Positions 23,200 through 35,800 of a stretch of DNA of 64,000 bases are shown piece by piece. Positions within the stretch are counted from its first letter, which is position 1. Each line of letters begins with the position of its first letter. The DNA is from Coccinella septempunctata. Taxonomy: Eukaryota; Arthropoda; Insecta; Coleoptera; Coccinellidae. Both the position numbers and the translations under genes were made by a program. Below the pieces are notes generated by a model. That model worked only from the letters and a program-made list of their open reading frames with translations, was not told the origin of the DNA and did no database searches. The stretch spans positions 21,100,936 through 21,164,935 of the forward strand of contig NC_058195.1 in NCBI RefSeq assembly GCF_907165205.1, written 5' to 3'.

Positions 23200-26100
23200 A
23201 TTCGAAAACTGTGTAAAATTTCAAGATTTGGTTCGAATTGATTCAACAGTTTTTGAGGAATTGATATCACACTTTGCCGAATTGACCACTGAAATCTCAA
23301 TTCCTATCTGAACTATCGGACTGAATTTCAACATGTGCATCTCAATTCGAAAACTGTGTAAAATTTCAACTATGAAGAACTATGTGTTTCAAGACTTGGG
23401 GAGAATTGGTCCAACAGTTTTAGAGGAATTGATATCACACTTTGCCGAATAGACCACTGAAATCTCAATTGCTATCTGAACTATCGAACTGAAATTAAAC
23501 ATGTGCATCTCATTTCGAAAATTATGTGCAGTTTCAAGATTTGGTTCGAATTGATCCAACAGTTTTCGAGGAATTGATATCACACTTTGCCGAATAGACC
23601 ACTGAAATCTCAATTCCTATCTGAACTATCGAACTGAAATTCAACATATGCATCTCAATTCGAAAACTATGTGCCGTTTCAAGACTTGGGGAGAATTGGT
23701 CCAACAGTTTTTGAGGAATTGATATCACACTTTGCCGAATTGACCACTGAAATCTCAATTCCTATCTGAAGTATCGAACTGAAATTCAACAGGTGCATCT
23801 CAATCCGAAAACTCTGTGCAGTTTCAAGATTTGGTTCGAATTGATCCAACAGTTTTCGAGGAATTGATATCACACTTTGCCGAATTGACCACTGAAATCT
23901 CAATTCCTATCTGAAGTATCGAACTGAAATTCAACATGTGCATCTCAATTCGAAAACTGTGTGGAATTTCAAGATTCGGTTCGAATTGATCAAACAGTTT
24001 TCGAGGAATTGATATCACACTTTGCCGAATTGACCACTGAAATCTCAATTCCTATCTGAACTATCGAACTAAAATTCAACCTGTGCATCTCAATTCGAAA
24101 ACTATGTGCAGTATCAAGATTTGGGGAGAATTGGTCCAACAATTGTTAATGAATTGATATCACACTTTGCCGAATAGTCCACTAAAATCTCAATTGCTAT
24201 CTGAACTTTCGAACTGAAATTAAACATGTGCTTCTCATTTCGAAAACAATGTGCAGTTTCAAGATTTGGTTCGAATTCATCCAACAGCTTTCGAGGAATT
24301 GATATCACACTTTGCCGAATTGACCACTGAAATCTCAATTCCTATCCAAACTATCGAACTGAAATTCAACATGTGCATCTCAATTCGAAAACTGTGTAAA
24401 ATTTCAAGATTTGGTTCGAATTGATCCAACAGTTTTCGAGGAATTGATATCACACTTTGCCGAATTGACCACTGAAATCTCAATTCCTATCTGAACTATC
24501 GAACTGAAATTCAACATATGCATCTCAATTCGAAAACTATGTGCAGTTTCAAGACTTGGGGAGAATTGGTTCAACAGTTTTTGAGGAATTGATATCACAC
24601 TTTGCCGAATAGACCACTGAAATCTCAATTGCTATCTGAACTATCGAACTGAAATTAAACATGTGCATCTCATTTCCAAAAATTATGTGCAGTTTCAAGA
24701 TTTGGTTCGAATTGATCCAACAGTTTTCGAGGAATTGATATCACACTTTGCCGAATAGACCACTGAAATCTCAATTCCTATCTGAACTATCGAACTGAAA
24801 TTCAACAGGTGCATCTCAATCCGAAAACTGTGTAAAATTTCAAGATTTGGTTCGAATTGATCCAACAGTTTTCGAGGAATTGATATCACACTTTGCCGAA
24901 TTGACCACTGAAATCTCAATTCCTATCTGAACTATCGAACTGAAATTCAACATGTGCATCTCAATTCGAAAACTATGTGCAGTTTCAAGATTTGGTTCGA
25001 ATTGATCCAACAGTTTTCGAGGAATTGAAATGATATTTTGTCGAATCGACTACTGAAATCTCCATTCCTATCAGAACTATCGATCTGAAATTCAACGTGT
25101 GCATCTCATTTCGAAAACTATGTGCAGTTTCAAGATTTGGTTCGAATTGATCCAACAGTTTTTGAGGAATTGATATCACACTTTGCCGAATTGACCACTG
25201 AAATCTCAATTCCTATCTGAACTATCGGACTGAATTTCAACATGTGCATCTCAATTCGAAAACTGTGTAAAATTTCAAGATTTGGTTCGAATTGATCCAA
25301 CAGTTTTCGAGGAATTGATATCACACTTTGCCGAATTGACCACTGAAATCTCAATTCCTATCTGAACTATCGAACTGAAATTCAACCTGTGCATCTCAAT
25401 TCAAAAACTGTGTAAAATTTCAAGATTTGGTTCGAATTGATCCAACAGCTTTCGAGGAATTGATATCAATCACACTTTGCCGAATTGACCACTGAAATCT
25501 CAATTCCTATCTGAACTATCGGACTGAAATTCAACATGTGCATCTCGATTCGAAAACTGTGTAAAATTTCAAGATTTGGTTCGAATTGATCCAACAGTTT
25601 TCGAGGAATTGATATCACACTTTGCCGAATTGACCACTGAAATCTCAATTCCTATCTGAGCTATCGAACTGAAATTCAACATGTGCATCTCATTTCGAAA
25701 ACTATGTGCAGTTTCAAGATTTGGTTCGAATTGATCCAACAATTTTTGAAGAATTGATATCACACTTTGCCGAAGAGACCACTGAAATCTCAATTGCTAT
25801 CTGAACTATCAAACTGAAATTAAACATGTGCATCTCATTTCGAAAATTATGTGCAGTTTCAAGATTTGGTTCGAATTGATCCAACAGTTTTCGAGGAATT
25901 GATATCGCACTTTACCCAATTGACCACTGAAATATCAATTCCTATCTGAACTATCGAACTGAAATTCAACATGTGCATCTCAATTCGAAAACTGTGTAAA
26001 ATTCCAAGATTTGGTTCGAATTGATCCAACAGTTTTCGAGGAATTGATATCACACTTTGCCGAATTGACCACTGAAATCTCAATTCCTATCTGAACTATC

Positions 26101-27142
26101 GGACTGAAATTCAACATGTGCGTCTCAATTCGAAAACTGTGTAAAATTTCAAGATTTGGTTCGAATTGATCCAACAGTTTTCGAGGAATTGATATCACAC
26201 TTTGCCGAATTGACCACTGAAATCTCAATTCCTATCTGAACTATCGAACTGAAATTTAACATGTGCATCTCATTTCGAAAACTATGTGCAGTTTCAAGGT
26301 TTGGTTCGAATTGATCCAGCAGTTTTTGAGGAATTGATATCACACTTTACCGAATTGACCACTGAAATCTCAAGTCCTATCTATACTATCGAACTGAAAT
26401 TCAACATGTGCATCCCAATTCGAAAACTGTGTAAAATTTCAAGATTTGGTTCGAATTGATCCAACAGTTTTCGAAGAATTGATATCACACTTTACCGAAT
26501 CGACCACTAAAATCTAAATTCCTATCAGAACTATCGAACTGAAATTCAACAGGTGCATCTCAATCCGAAAACTTTGTGCAGTTTCAAGATTTGGTTCGAA
26601 TTGATCCAATAGTTCCTTAGGAATTGAAATGATATTTTGTCGAATCAACTACTGAAATCTCCATTCCTATCAGAACTATCGATCTGAAATTCAACATGTG
26701 CATATCATTTAGGAAACTATGTGCAGTTTCAAGATTTGGTTCGAATTGATCCAACAGTTTTCGAGGAATTGATATCACACTTTGCCGAATTGACCACTGA
26801 AATCTCAATTCCTATCTGAACTATCGAACTGAAATTCAACATATGCATCTCAATTCGAAAACTATGTGCAGTTTCAAGACTTGCTGAGAATTGGTCCAAC
26901 AGTTTTTGAGGAATTGATATCACACTTTGCCGAATAGACCACTGAAATCTCAATTGTTGGCTGAACTATCGAACTGAAATTAAACATGTGCATCTCATTT
27001 CGAAAATTATGTGCAGTTTCAAGATTCGGTTCGAATTGATCCAACAGTTTTCGAGGAATTGATATCACACTTTACCGAATTGACCACTGAAATCTCAAGT
27101 CCTATCTATACTATCGAACTGAAATTCAACATGTGCATCCCA
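23200..27142 (+). repeat. 3943 bp tandem duplication, right copy
   Basis: This is the second copy of the preceding block, directly abutting it. All private insertions and rare substitutions of the left copy are preserved, at 23370, 24109, 25465 and 25912. The match ends near 27184, where CGAATTGATTCAACAG at the left copy's far end becomes CGAATTGATCCAACAG. The near identity implies a recent single event, much younger than the divergence between monomer classes. Confidence 0.9.
23370..23392 (+). other. 23 bp non-canonical insertion, copy 2
   Basis: The same 23 bases in the same context as at 19427, exactly 3943 bp downstream. It was carried along in the tandem duplication. Confidence 0.88.
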
Positions 27143-28780
27143 ATTCGAAAACTGTGTAAAATTTCAAGATTTGGTTCGAATTGATCCAACAGTTTTCGAG
27201 GAATTGATATCACACTTTGCCGAATTGACCACTGAAATCTCAATTCCTATCTGAACTATCGGACTGAAATTCAACATGTGCGTCTCAATTCGAAAACTGT
27301 GTAAAATTTGAAGATTTGGTTCGAATTGATCCAACAGTTTTCGAAGAATTGATATCACACTTTGGCGAATTGACCACTGAAATCTAAATTCCTATCAGAA
27401 CTATCGAACTGAAATTCAACATGTGCATCTCAATTCGTGAAATATGTGCAGTTTCAAGATTTGGTTCGAATTGATCCAACAGTTTTTAGGAGTCGATATC
27501 ACACTTTGCCGAATTGACCACTGAAATCTCAATTCCTATCAGAACTATCGAACTGAAATTCAACATGTGCATCTCAATTCGAAAACTATGTGCAGTTTCA
27601 AGATTTGGTTCGAATTGATCCAACAGTTTTTAGGAATTGATATCACACTTTGCCGAATTGACCACTGAAATCTCAATTCCTATCTGAACTATCGGACTGA
27701 AATTCAACATGTGCATCTCAATTCGAGAACTATGTGCAGTTTCAAGATTTGGTTCGAATTGATCCAACAGTTTTTGAGGAATTAATATCACACTTTGCCG
27801 AATAGACCACTGAAATCTCAATTGCTATCTGAACTATCGAACTGAAATTAAACATGTGCATCTCATTTCGAAAATTATGTGCAGTTTCAAGATTTGGTTC
27901 GAATTGATCCAACAGTTTTCGAGGAATTGATATCACACTTTACCGAATTGACCACTGAAATCTCAATTCCTATCTGAACTATCGAACTGAAATTTAACAT
28001 GTGCATCTCATTTCGAAAACTATGTGCAGTTTCAAGGTTTGGTTCGAATTGATCCAGCAGTTTTTGAGGAATTGATATCACACTTTACCGAATTGACCAC
28101 TGAAATCTCAAGTCCTATCTATACTATCGAACTGAAATTCAACATGTGCATCCCAATTCGAAAACTGTGTAAAATTTCAAGATTTGGTTCGAATTGATCC
28201 AACAGTTTTCGAAGAATTGATATGACACTTTACCGAATCGACCACTAAAATCTAAATTCCTATCAGAACTATCGAACTGAAATTCAACAGGTGCATCTCA
28301 ATCCGAAAACTTTGTGCAGTTTCAAGATTTGGTTCGAATTGATCCAATAGTTCCTTAGGAATTGAAATGATATTTTGTCGAATCAACTACTGAAATCTCC
28401 ATTCCTATCAGAACTATCGATCTGAAATTCAACATGTGCATATCATTTAGGAAACTATGTGCAGTTTCAAGATTTGGTTCGAATTGATCCAACAGTTTTC
28501 GAGGAATTGATATCACACTTTGCCGAATTGACCACTGAAATCTCAATTCCTATCTGAACTATCGAACTGAAATTCAACATATGCATCTCTATTCGAAAAC
28601 TATGTGCAGTTTCAAGACTTGCTGAGAATTGGTCCAACAGTTTTTGAGGAATTTATATCACACTTTGCCGAATTGACCACTGAAATCTCAATTGTTGGCT
28701 GAACTATCGAACTGAAATTAAACATGTGCATCTCGTTTCGAAAATTATGTGCAGTTTCAAGATTCGGTTCGAATTGATCC
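27143..28780 (+). repeat. Satellite segment with a 1738 bp offset duplication
   Basis: 27887-28780 repeats 26149-27042 at 1738 bp (12 monomers). It includes CCAGCAGTTTTTGAGG, CTATCTATACTATCG, the ATAGTTCCTTAGG monomer, CATATCATTTAGGAAAC and GACTTGCTGAG. Between the copies, 27143-27886 holds ordinary monomers with ATATGTGCAG and TTTTTAGGAGTCG variants. Small differences such as GATATGACAC at 28221 and ATTTATATCAC at 28652 distinguish the copies. Confidence 0.8.
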
Positions 28781-30300
28781 AACAGTTTTCGAGGAATTGA
28801 TATCACACTTTACCGAATTGACCACTGAAATCTCAATTCCTATCTAAACTATCGAACTGAAATTCAACATGTGCATCTCAATTCGAAAACTGTGTAAAAT
28901 TTCAAGATTTGGTTCGAATTGATCCAACAGTTTTCGAGGAATTGATATCACACTTTGCCGAATTGACCACTGAAATCTCAATTCCTATCTGAACTATCGG
29001 ACTGAAATTCAACATCTGCATCTCAATTCGAAAACTGTGTAAAATTTCAAGATTTGGTTCGAATTGATTCAACAGTTTTTGAGGAATTGATATCACACTT
29101 TGCCGAATTGACCACTGAAATCTCAATTCCTATCTGAACTATCGGACTGAATTTCAACATGTGCATCTCAATTCGAAAACTGTGTAAAATTTCAACTATG
29201 AAGAACTATGTGTTTCAAGACTTGGGGAGAATTGGTCCAACAGTTTTAGAGGAATTGATATCACACTTTGCCGAATAGACCACTGAAATCTCAATTGCTA
29301 TCTGAACTATCGAACTGAAATTAAACATGTGCATCTCATTTCGAAAATTATGTGCAGTTTCAAGATTTGGTTCGAATTGATCCAACAGTTTTCGAGGAAT
29401 TGATATCACACTTTGCCGAATAGACCACTGAAATCTCAATTCCTATCTGAACTATCGAACTGAAATTCAACATATGCATCTCAATTCGAAAACTATGTGC
29501 CGTTTCAAGACTTGGGGAGAATTGGTCCAACAGTTTTTGAGGAATTGATATCACACTTTGCCGAATAGACCACTGAAATCTCAATTGTTGGCTGAACTAT
29601 CGAACTGAAATTAAACATGTGCATCTCGTTTCGAAAATTATGTGCAGTTTCAAGATTCGGTTCGAATTGATCCAACAGTTTTCGAGGAATTGATATCACA
29701 CTTTACCGAATTGACCACTGAAATCTCAAGTCCTATCTATACTATCGAACTGAAATTCAACATGTGCATCCCAATTCGAAAACTGTGTAAAATTTCAAGA
29801 TTTGGTTCGAATTGATCCAACAGTTTTCGAAGAATTGATATCACACTTTGCCGAATTGACCACTGAAATCTCAATTCCTATCAGAACTATCGAACTGAAA
29901 TTCAACATGTGCATCTCAATTCGTGAACTATGTGCAGTTTCAAGATTTGATTCGAATTGATCCAACAGTTTTTAGGAGTTGATATCACACTTTGCCGAAT
30001 TGACCACTGAAATCTCAATTCCTATCAGAACTATCGAACTGAAATTCAACATGTGCATCTCAATTCGAAAACTATGTGCAGTTTCAAGATTTGGTTCGAA
30101 TTGATCAAACAGTTTTCGAGGAATTGATATCACACTTTACCGAATTGACCACTGAAATCTCAATTCCTATCTAAACTATCGAACTGAAATTCAACATGTG
30201 CATCTCAATTCGAAAACTGTGTAAAATTTCAAGATTTGGTTCGAATTGATCCAATAGTTTTCGAGGAATTGATATCACACTTTGCCGAATTGACCACTGA
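28781..30300 (+). repeat. Permuted copy of the 18.4-19.7 kb segment
   Basis: 28790-29510 matches 19021-19740 (offset 9769). The next part, about 29505-30300, matches 18409-19200 (offset 11096). The two source pieces are in reversed order. That is the expected signature of sampling a tandem unit of about 1327 bp (9 monomers plus the 23 bp insertion) out of phase. No head marker occurs here. Confidence 0.75.
29196..29218 (+). other. 23 bp non-canonical insertion, copy 3
   Basis: Third occurrence, 9769 bp from the first. About 0.7 kb around it matches 19.02-19.74 kb. Confidence 0.88.
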
Positions 30301-33174
30301 AATCTCAATTCCTATCTGAACTATCGGACTGAATTTCAACATGTGCATCTCAATTCGAAAACTGTCTAAAATTTCAAGATTTGGTTCGAATTGATCCAAC
30401 AGTTTTCGAGGAATTGATATCACACTTTGCCGAATTCACCACTGAAATCTCAATTCCTATCTGAACTATCGAACTGAAATTCAACATGTGCATCTCATTT
30501 CGAAAACTATGTGCAGTTTCAAGATTTGGTTCGAATTGATCCAACAGTCTTTGAGGAATTGATATCACACTTTGCCGAATAGGCCACTGAAATCTCAATT
30601 CCTATCTGAAGTATCGAACTGAAATTCAACAGGTGCATCTCAATCCGAAAACTCTGTGCAGTTTCAAGATTTGGTTCGAATTGATCCAACAGTTTTCGAG
30701 GAATTGATATCACACTTTGCCGAATGGACCACTGAAATCTCAATTCCTATCTGAACTATCGAACTGAAATTCAACATGTGCATCTCAATTCGAAAACTGT
30801 GTGAAATTTCAAGATTCGGTTCGAATTGATCAAACAGTTTTCGAGGAATTGATATCACACTTTGCCGAATTGACCACTGAAATCTCAATTCCTATCTGAA
30901 CTATCGAACTGAAATTCTGTGCATCTCAATTCGAAAACTATGTGCAGTTTCAAGATTTGGGGAGAATTGGTCCAACAATTGTTAATGACTTGATATCACA
31001 CTTTGCCGAATAGTCCACTGAAATCTCAATTGCTATCTGAACTTTCGAACTGAAATTAAACATGTGCTTCTCATTTCGAAAACTATGTGCAGTTTCAAGA
31101 TTTGGTTCGAATTCATCCAACAGTTTTCGAGGAATTGATATCACACTTTGCCGAATTGACCACTGAAATCTCAATTCCTATCCAAACTATCGAACTGAAA
31201 TTCAACATGTGCATCTCAATTCGAAAACTGTGTAAAATTTCAAGATTTGGTTCGAATTGATCCAACAGTTTTCGAGGAATTGATATCACACTTTGCCGAA
31301 TTGACCACTGAAATCTCAATTCCTATCTGAACTATCGGACTGAAATTCAACATCTGCATCTCAATTCGAAAACTGTGTAAAATTTCAAGATTTGGTTCGA
31401 ATTGATCCAACAGTTTTCGAGGAATTGATATCACACTTTGCCGAATTGATCACTGAAATCTCAATTCCTATCTGAACTATCGAACTGAAATTCAACATAT
31501 GCATCTCAATCCGAAAACTATGTGCAGTTTCAAGATTTGGTTCGAATTGATCCAACAGTTTTCGAGGAATTGAAATGATATTTTGTCGAATCAACTACTG
31601 AAATCTCCATTCCTATCAGAACTATCGATCTGAAATTCAACATGTGCATCTCATTTCGAAAACTATGTGCAGTTTCAAGATTTGGTTCGAATTTATTCAA
31701 CAGTTTTTGAGGAAATGATATCACAATTTGCCGAATTGACCACTGAAATCTCAATTCCTATCTGAACTATCGGACTGAATTTCAACATGTGCATCTCAAT
31801 TCGAAAACTGTCTAAAATTTCAACTATGAAGAACTATGTGTTTCAAGACTTGGGGAGAATTGGTCCAACAGTTTTAGAGGAATTGATATCACACTTTGCC
31901 GAATAGACCACTGAAATCTCAATTGCTATCTGAACTATCGAACTGAAATTAAACATGTGCATCTCATTTCGAAAATTATGTGCAGTTTCAAGATTTGGTT
32001 CGAATTGATCCAACAGTTTTCGAGGAATTGATATCACACTTTGCCGAATAGACCACTGAAATCTCAATTCCTATCTGAACTATCGAACTGAAATTCAACA
32101 GGTGCATCTCAATCCGAAAACTATGTGCAGTTTCAAGATTTGGTTCGGATTGATCCAACAGTTTTCGAGGAATTGAAATGATATTTTGTCGAATCAACTA
32201 CTGAAATCTCCATTCCTATCAGAACTATCGATCTGAAATTCAACATGTGCATCTCATTTCGAAAATTATGTGCAGTTTCAAGATTTGGTTCGAATTGATC
32301 CAACAGTTTTTGAGGAATTGATATCACACTTTGCCGAATTGACCACTGAAATCTCAATTCCTATCTGAACTATCGGACTGAATTTCAACATGTGCATCTC
32401 AATTCGAAAACTGTGTAAAATTTCAAGATTTGGTTCGAATTGATCCAACAGTTTTCGAGGAATTGATATCACACTTTGCCGAATTGACCACTGAAATCTC
32501 AATTCCTATCTGAACTATCGAACTGAAATTCAACATGTGCATCTCATTTCGAAAACTATGTGCAGTTTCAAGATTTAGTTCGAATTGATCCAACAGTTTT
32601 TGAGGAATCGATATCACACTTTGCCGAATAGACCACTGAAATCTCAATTCCTATCTGAACTATCGAACTGAAATTCAACAGGTGCATCTCAATCCGAAAA
32701 CTTTGTGCAGTTTCAAGATTTGGTTCGAATTGATCCAATAATTCCTTAGGAATTGAAATGATATTTTGTCGAATCAACTACCCACTGAAATCTCCATTCC
32801 TATCAGAACTATCGATCTGAAATTCAACATGTGCATCTCATTTCGAAAACTATGTGCAGTTTCAAGATTTGGTTCCAATTGATCCAACAGTTTTCGAGGA
32901 ATTGATATCACACTTTGCCGAATTGACCACTGAAATCTCAATTCCTATCTGAACTATCGAACTGAAATTCAACATATGCATCTCAATTCGAAAACTATGT
33001 GCAGTTTCAAGACTTGGGGAGAATTGGTCCAACAGTATTTGAGGAATTGATATCACACTTTGCCGAATAGACCACTGAAATCTCAATTGTTGACTGAACT
33101 ATCGAACTGAAATTAAACATGTGCATCTCATTTCGAAAATGATGTGCAGTTTCAAGATTTGGTTCGAATTGATC
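30301..33174 (+). repeat. Mosaic segment mixing both higher-order families
   Basis: 30374-31440 is a family-one head (marker at 30827, CAATTGTT monomer at 30973). It has private changes: a 4 bp deletion giving GAAATTCTGTGC at 30911, TTAATGACTTG at 30983, and AATAGGCCAC near 30580. It continues through the 23 bp insertion monomer typical of family two at 31824, then returns to ATATTTTGTCGAATC, TAATTCCTTAGG and CATATGC monomers by 32.7 kb. Part of a third 1458 bp copy begins near 32885. Confidence 0.75.
31824..31846 (+). other. 23 bp non-canonical insertion, copy 4
   Basis: Fourth occurrence. Here the preceding monomer reads CTGTCTAAAATTTC instead of CTGTGTAAAATTTC. The downstream monomers soon switch to family-one sequence, so it marks a recombination product between families. 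Confidence 0.86.
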
Positions 33175-34632
33175 CAACAGTTTTCGAGGAATTGATATCA
33201 CACTTTACCGAATTGACCACTGAAATCTCAAGTCCTATCTAAACTATCGAACTGAAATTCAACATGTGCATCTCATTTCGAAAACTATGTGCAGTTTCAA
33301 GATTTGGTTCGAATTGATCCAACAGTTTTTGAGGAATTGATATCACACTTTGCCGAATAGACCACTGAAATCTCAATTCCTATCTGAAGTATCGAACTGA
33401 AATTCAACAGGTGCATCTCAATCCGAAAACTCTGTGCAGTTTCAAGATTTGGTTCGAATTGATCCAACAGTTTTCGAGGAATTGATATCACACTTTGCCG
33501 AATTGACCACTGAAATCTCGATTCCTATCTGAACTATCGAACTGAAATTCAACATGTGCATCTCAATTCGAAAACTGTGTGAAATTTCAAGATTCGGTTC
33601 GAAGTGATCAAACAGTTTTCGAGGAATTGATATCACACTTTGCCGAATTGACCACTGAAATCTCAATTCCTATCTGAACTATCGAACTGAAATTCAACCT
33701 GTGCATCTCAATTCGAAAACTATGTGCAGTTTCAAGATTTGGGGAGAATTGGTCCAACAGTTTTCGAGGAATTGATATCACACTTTGCCGAATTGACCAC
33801 TGAAATCTCAATTCCTATCTGAACTATCGAACTGAAATTTAACATGTGCATCTCAATCCGAAAACTTTGTGCAGTTACAAGATTTGGTTCGAATTGATCC
33901 AATAATTCCTTAGGAATTGAAATGATATTTTGTCGAATCAACTACCTACTGAAATCTCCATTCCTATCAGAAATATCGATCTGAAATTCAACATGTGCAT
34001 CTCATTTCGAAAACTATGTGCAGTTTCAAGATTTGATTCCAATTGATCCAACAGTTTTCGAGGAATTGATATCACACTTTGCCGAATTGACCACTGAAAT
34101 CTCAATTCCTATCTGAACTATCGAACTGAAATTCAACAGGTGCATCTCAATCCGAAAACTTTGTGCAGTTTCAAGATTTGGTTCGAATTGATCCAATAAT
34201 TCCTTAGGAATTGAAATGATATTTTGTCGAATCAACTACCTACTGAAATCTCCATTCCTATCAGAACTATCGATCTGAAATTCAACATGTGCATCTCATT
34301 TCGAAAACTATGTGCAGTTTCAAGATTTGGTTCCAATTGATCCAACAGTTTTCGAGGAATTGATATCACACTTTGCCGAATTGACCACTGAAATCTCAAT
34401 TCCTATCTGAACTATCGAACTGAAATTCAACATATGCATCTCAATTCGAAAACTATGTGCAGTTTCAAGACTTGGGGAGAATTGGTCCAACAGTATTTGA
34501 GGAATTGATATCACACTTTGCCGAATAGACCACTGAAATCTCAATTGTTGACTGAACTATCGAACTGAAATTAAACATGTGCATCTCATTTCGAAAATGA
34601 TGTGCAGTTTCAAGATTTGGTTCGAATTGATC
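33175..34632 (+). repeat. Higher-order unit, 1458 bp (10 monomers)
   Basis: It starts with TTTACCGAATT and CAAGTCC monomers and has the head marker at 33605 without the CAATTGTT monomer. It carries GCAGTTACAAG (33873) and AGAAATATCG (33969). It ends with a CATATGC, GACTTGGGGAG, CAGTATTTGAGG, TTGTTGACTG cassette. The same period is seen at 44222-45679. A private GAAGTGATCAAAC at 33602 separates it from its neighbour. Confidence 0.83.
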
Positions 34633-35800
34633 CAACAGTTTTCGAGGAATTGATATCACACTTTACCGAATTGACCACTGAAATCTCAAGTCCTATCTAA
34701 ACTATCGAACTGAAATTCAACATGTGCATCTCATTTCGAAAACTATGTGCAGTTTCAAGATTTGGTTCGAATTGATCCAACAGTTTTTGAGGAATTGATA
34801 TCACACTTTGCCGAATAGACCACTGAAATCTCAATTCCTATCTGAAGTATCGAACTGAAATTCAACAGGTGCATCTCAATCCGAAAACTCTGTGCAGTTT
34901 CAAGATTTGGTTCGAATTGATCCAACAGTTTTCGAGGAATTGATATCACACTTTGCCGAATTGACCACTGAAATCTCGATTCCTATCTGAACTATCGAAC
35001 TGAAATTCAACATGTGCATCTCAATTCGAAAACTGTGTGAAATTTCAAGATTCGGTTCGAATTGATCAAACAGTTTTCGAGGAATTGATATCACACTTTG
35101 CCGAATTGACCACTGAAATCTCAATTCCTATCTGAACTATCGAACTGAAATTCAACCTGTGCATCTCAATTCGAAAACTATGTGCAGTTTCAAGATTTGG
35201 GGAGAATTGGTCCAACAGTTTTCGAGGAATTGATATCACACTTTGCCGAATTGACCACTGAAATCTCAATTCCTATCTGAACTATCGAACTGAAATTTAA
35301 CATGTGCATCTCAATCCGAAAACTTTGTGCAGTTACAAGATTTGGTTCGAATTGATCCAATAATTCCTTAGGAATTGAAATGATATTTTGTCGAATCAAC
35401 TACCTACTGAAATCTCCATTCCTATCAGAAATATCGATCTGAAATTCAACATGTGCATCTCATTTCGAAAACTATGTGCAGTTTCAAGATTTGATTCCAA
35501 TTGATCCAACAGTTTTCGAGGAATTGATATCACACTTTGCCGAATTGACCACTGAAATCTCAATTCCTATCTGAACTATCGAACTGAAATTCAACAGGTG
35601 CATCTCAATCCGAAAACTTTGTGCAGTTTCAAGATTTGGTTCGAATTGATCCAATAATTCCTTAGGAATTGAAATGATATTTTGTCGAATCAACTACCTA
35701 CTGAAATCTCCATTCCTATCAGAACTATCGATCTGAAATTCAACATGTGCATCTCATTTCGAAAACTATGTGCAGTTTCAAGATTTAGTTCCAATTGATC
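34633..35800 (+). repeat. Higher-order unit, 1168 bp (8 monomers), shortened relative
   Basis: It repeats 33175-34340 at 1458 bp offset with near identity (AGAAATATCG and AATGATGTGCAG are shared). It lacks the last two monomers, the CAGTATTTGAGG cassette, and instead runs into ATTTAGTTCC and a new head at 35801. The difference is exactly two monomers. Confidence 0.83.
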
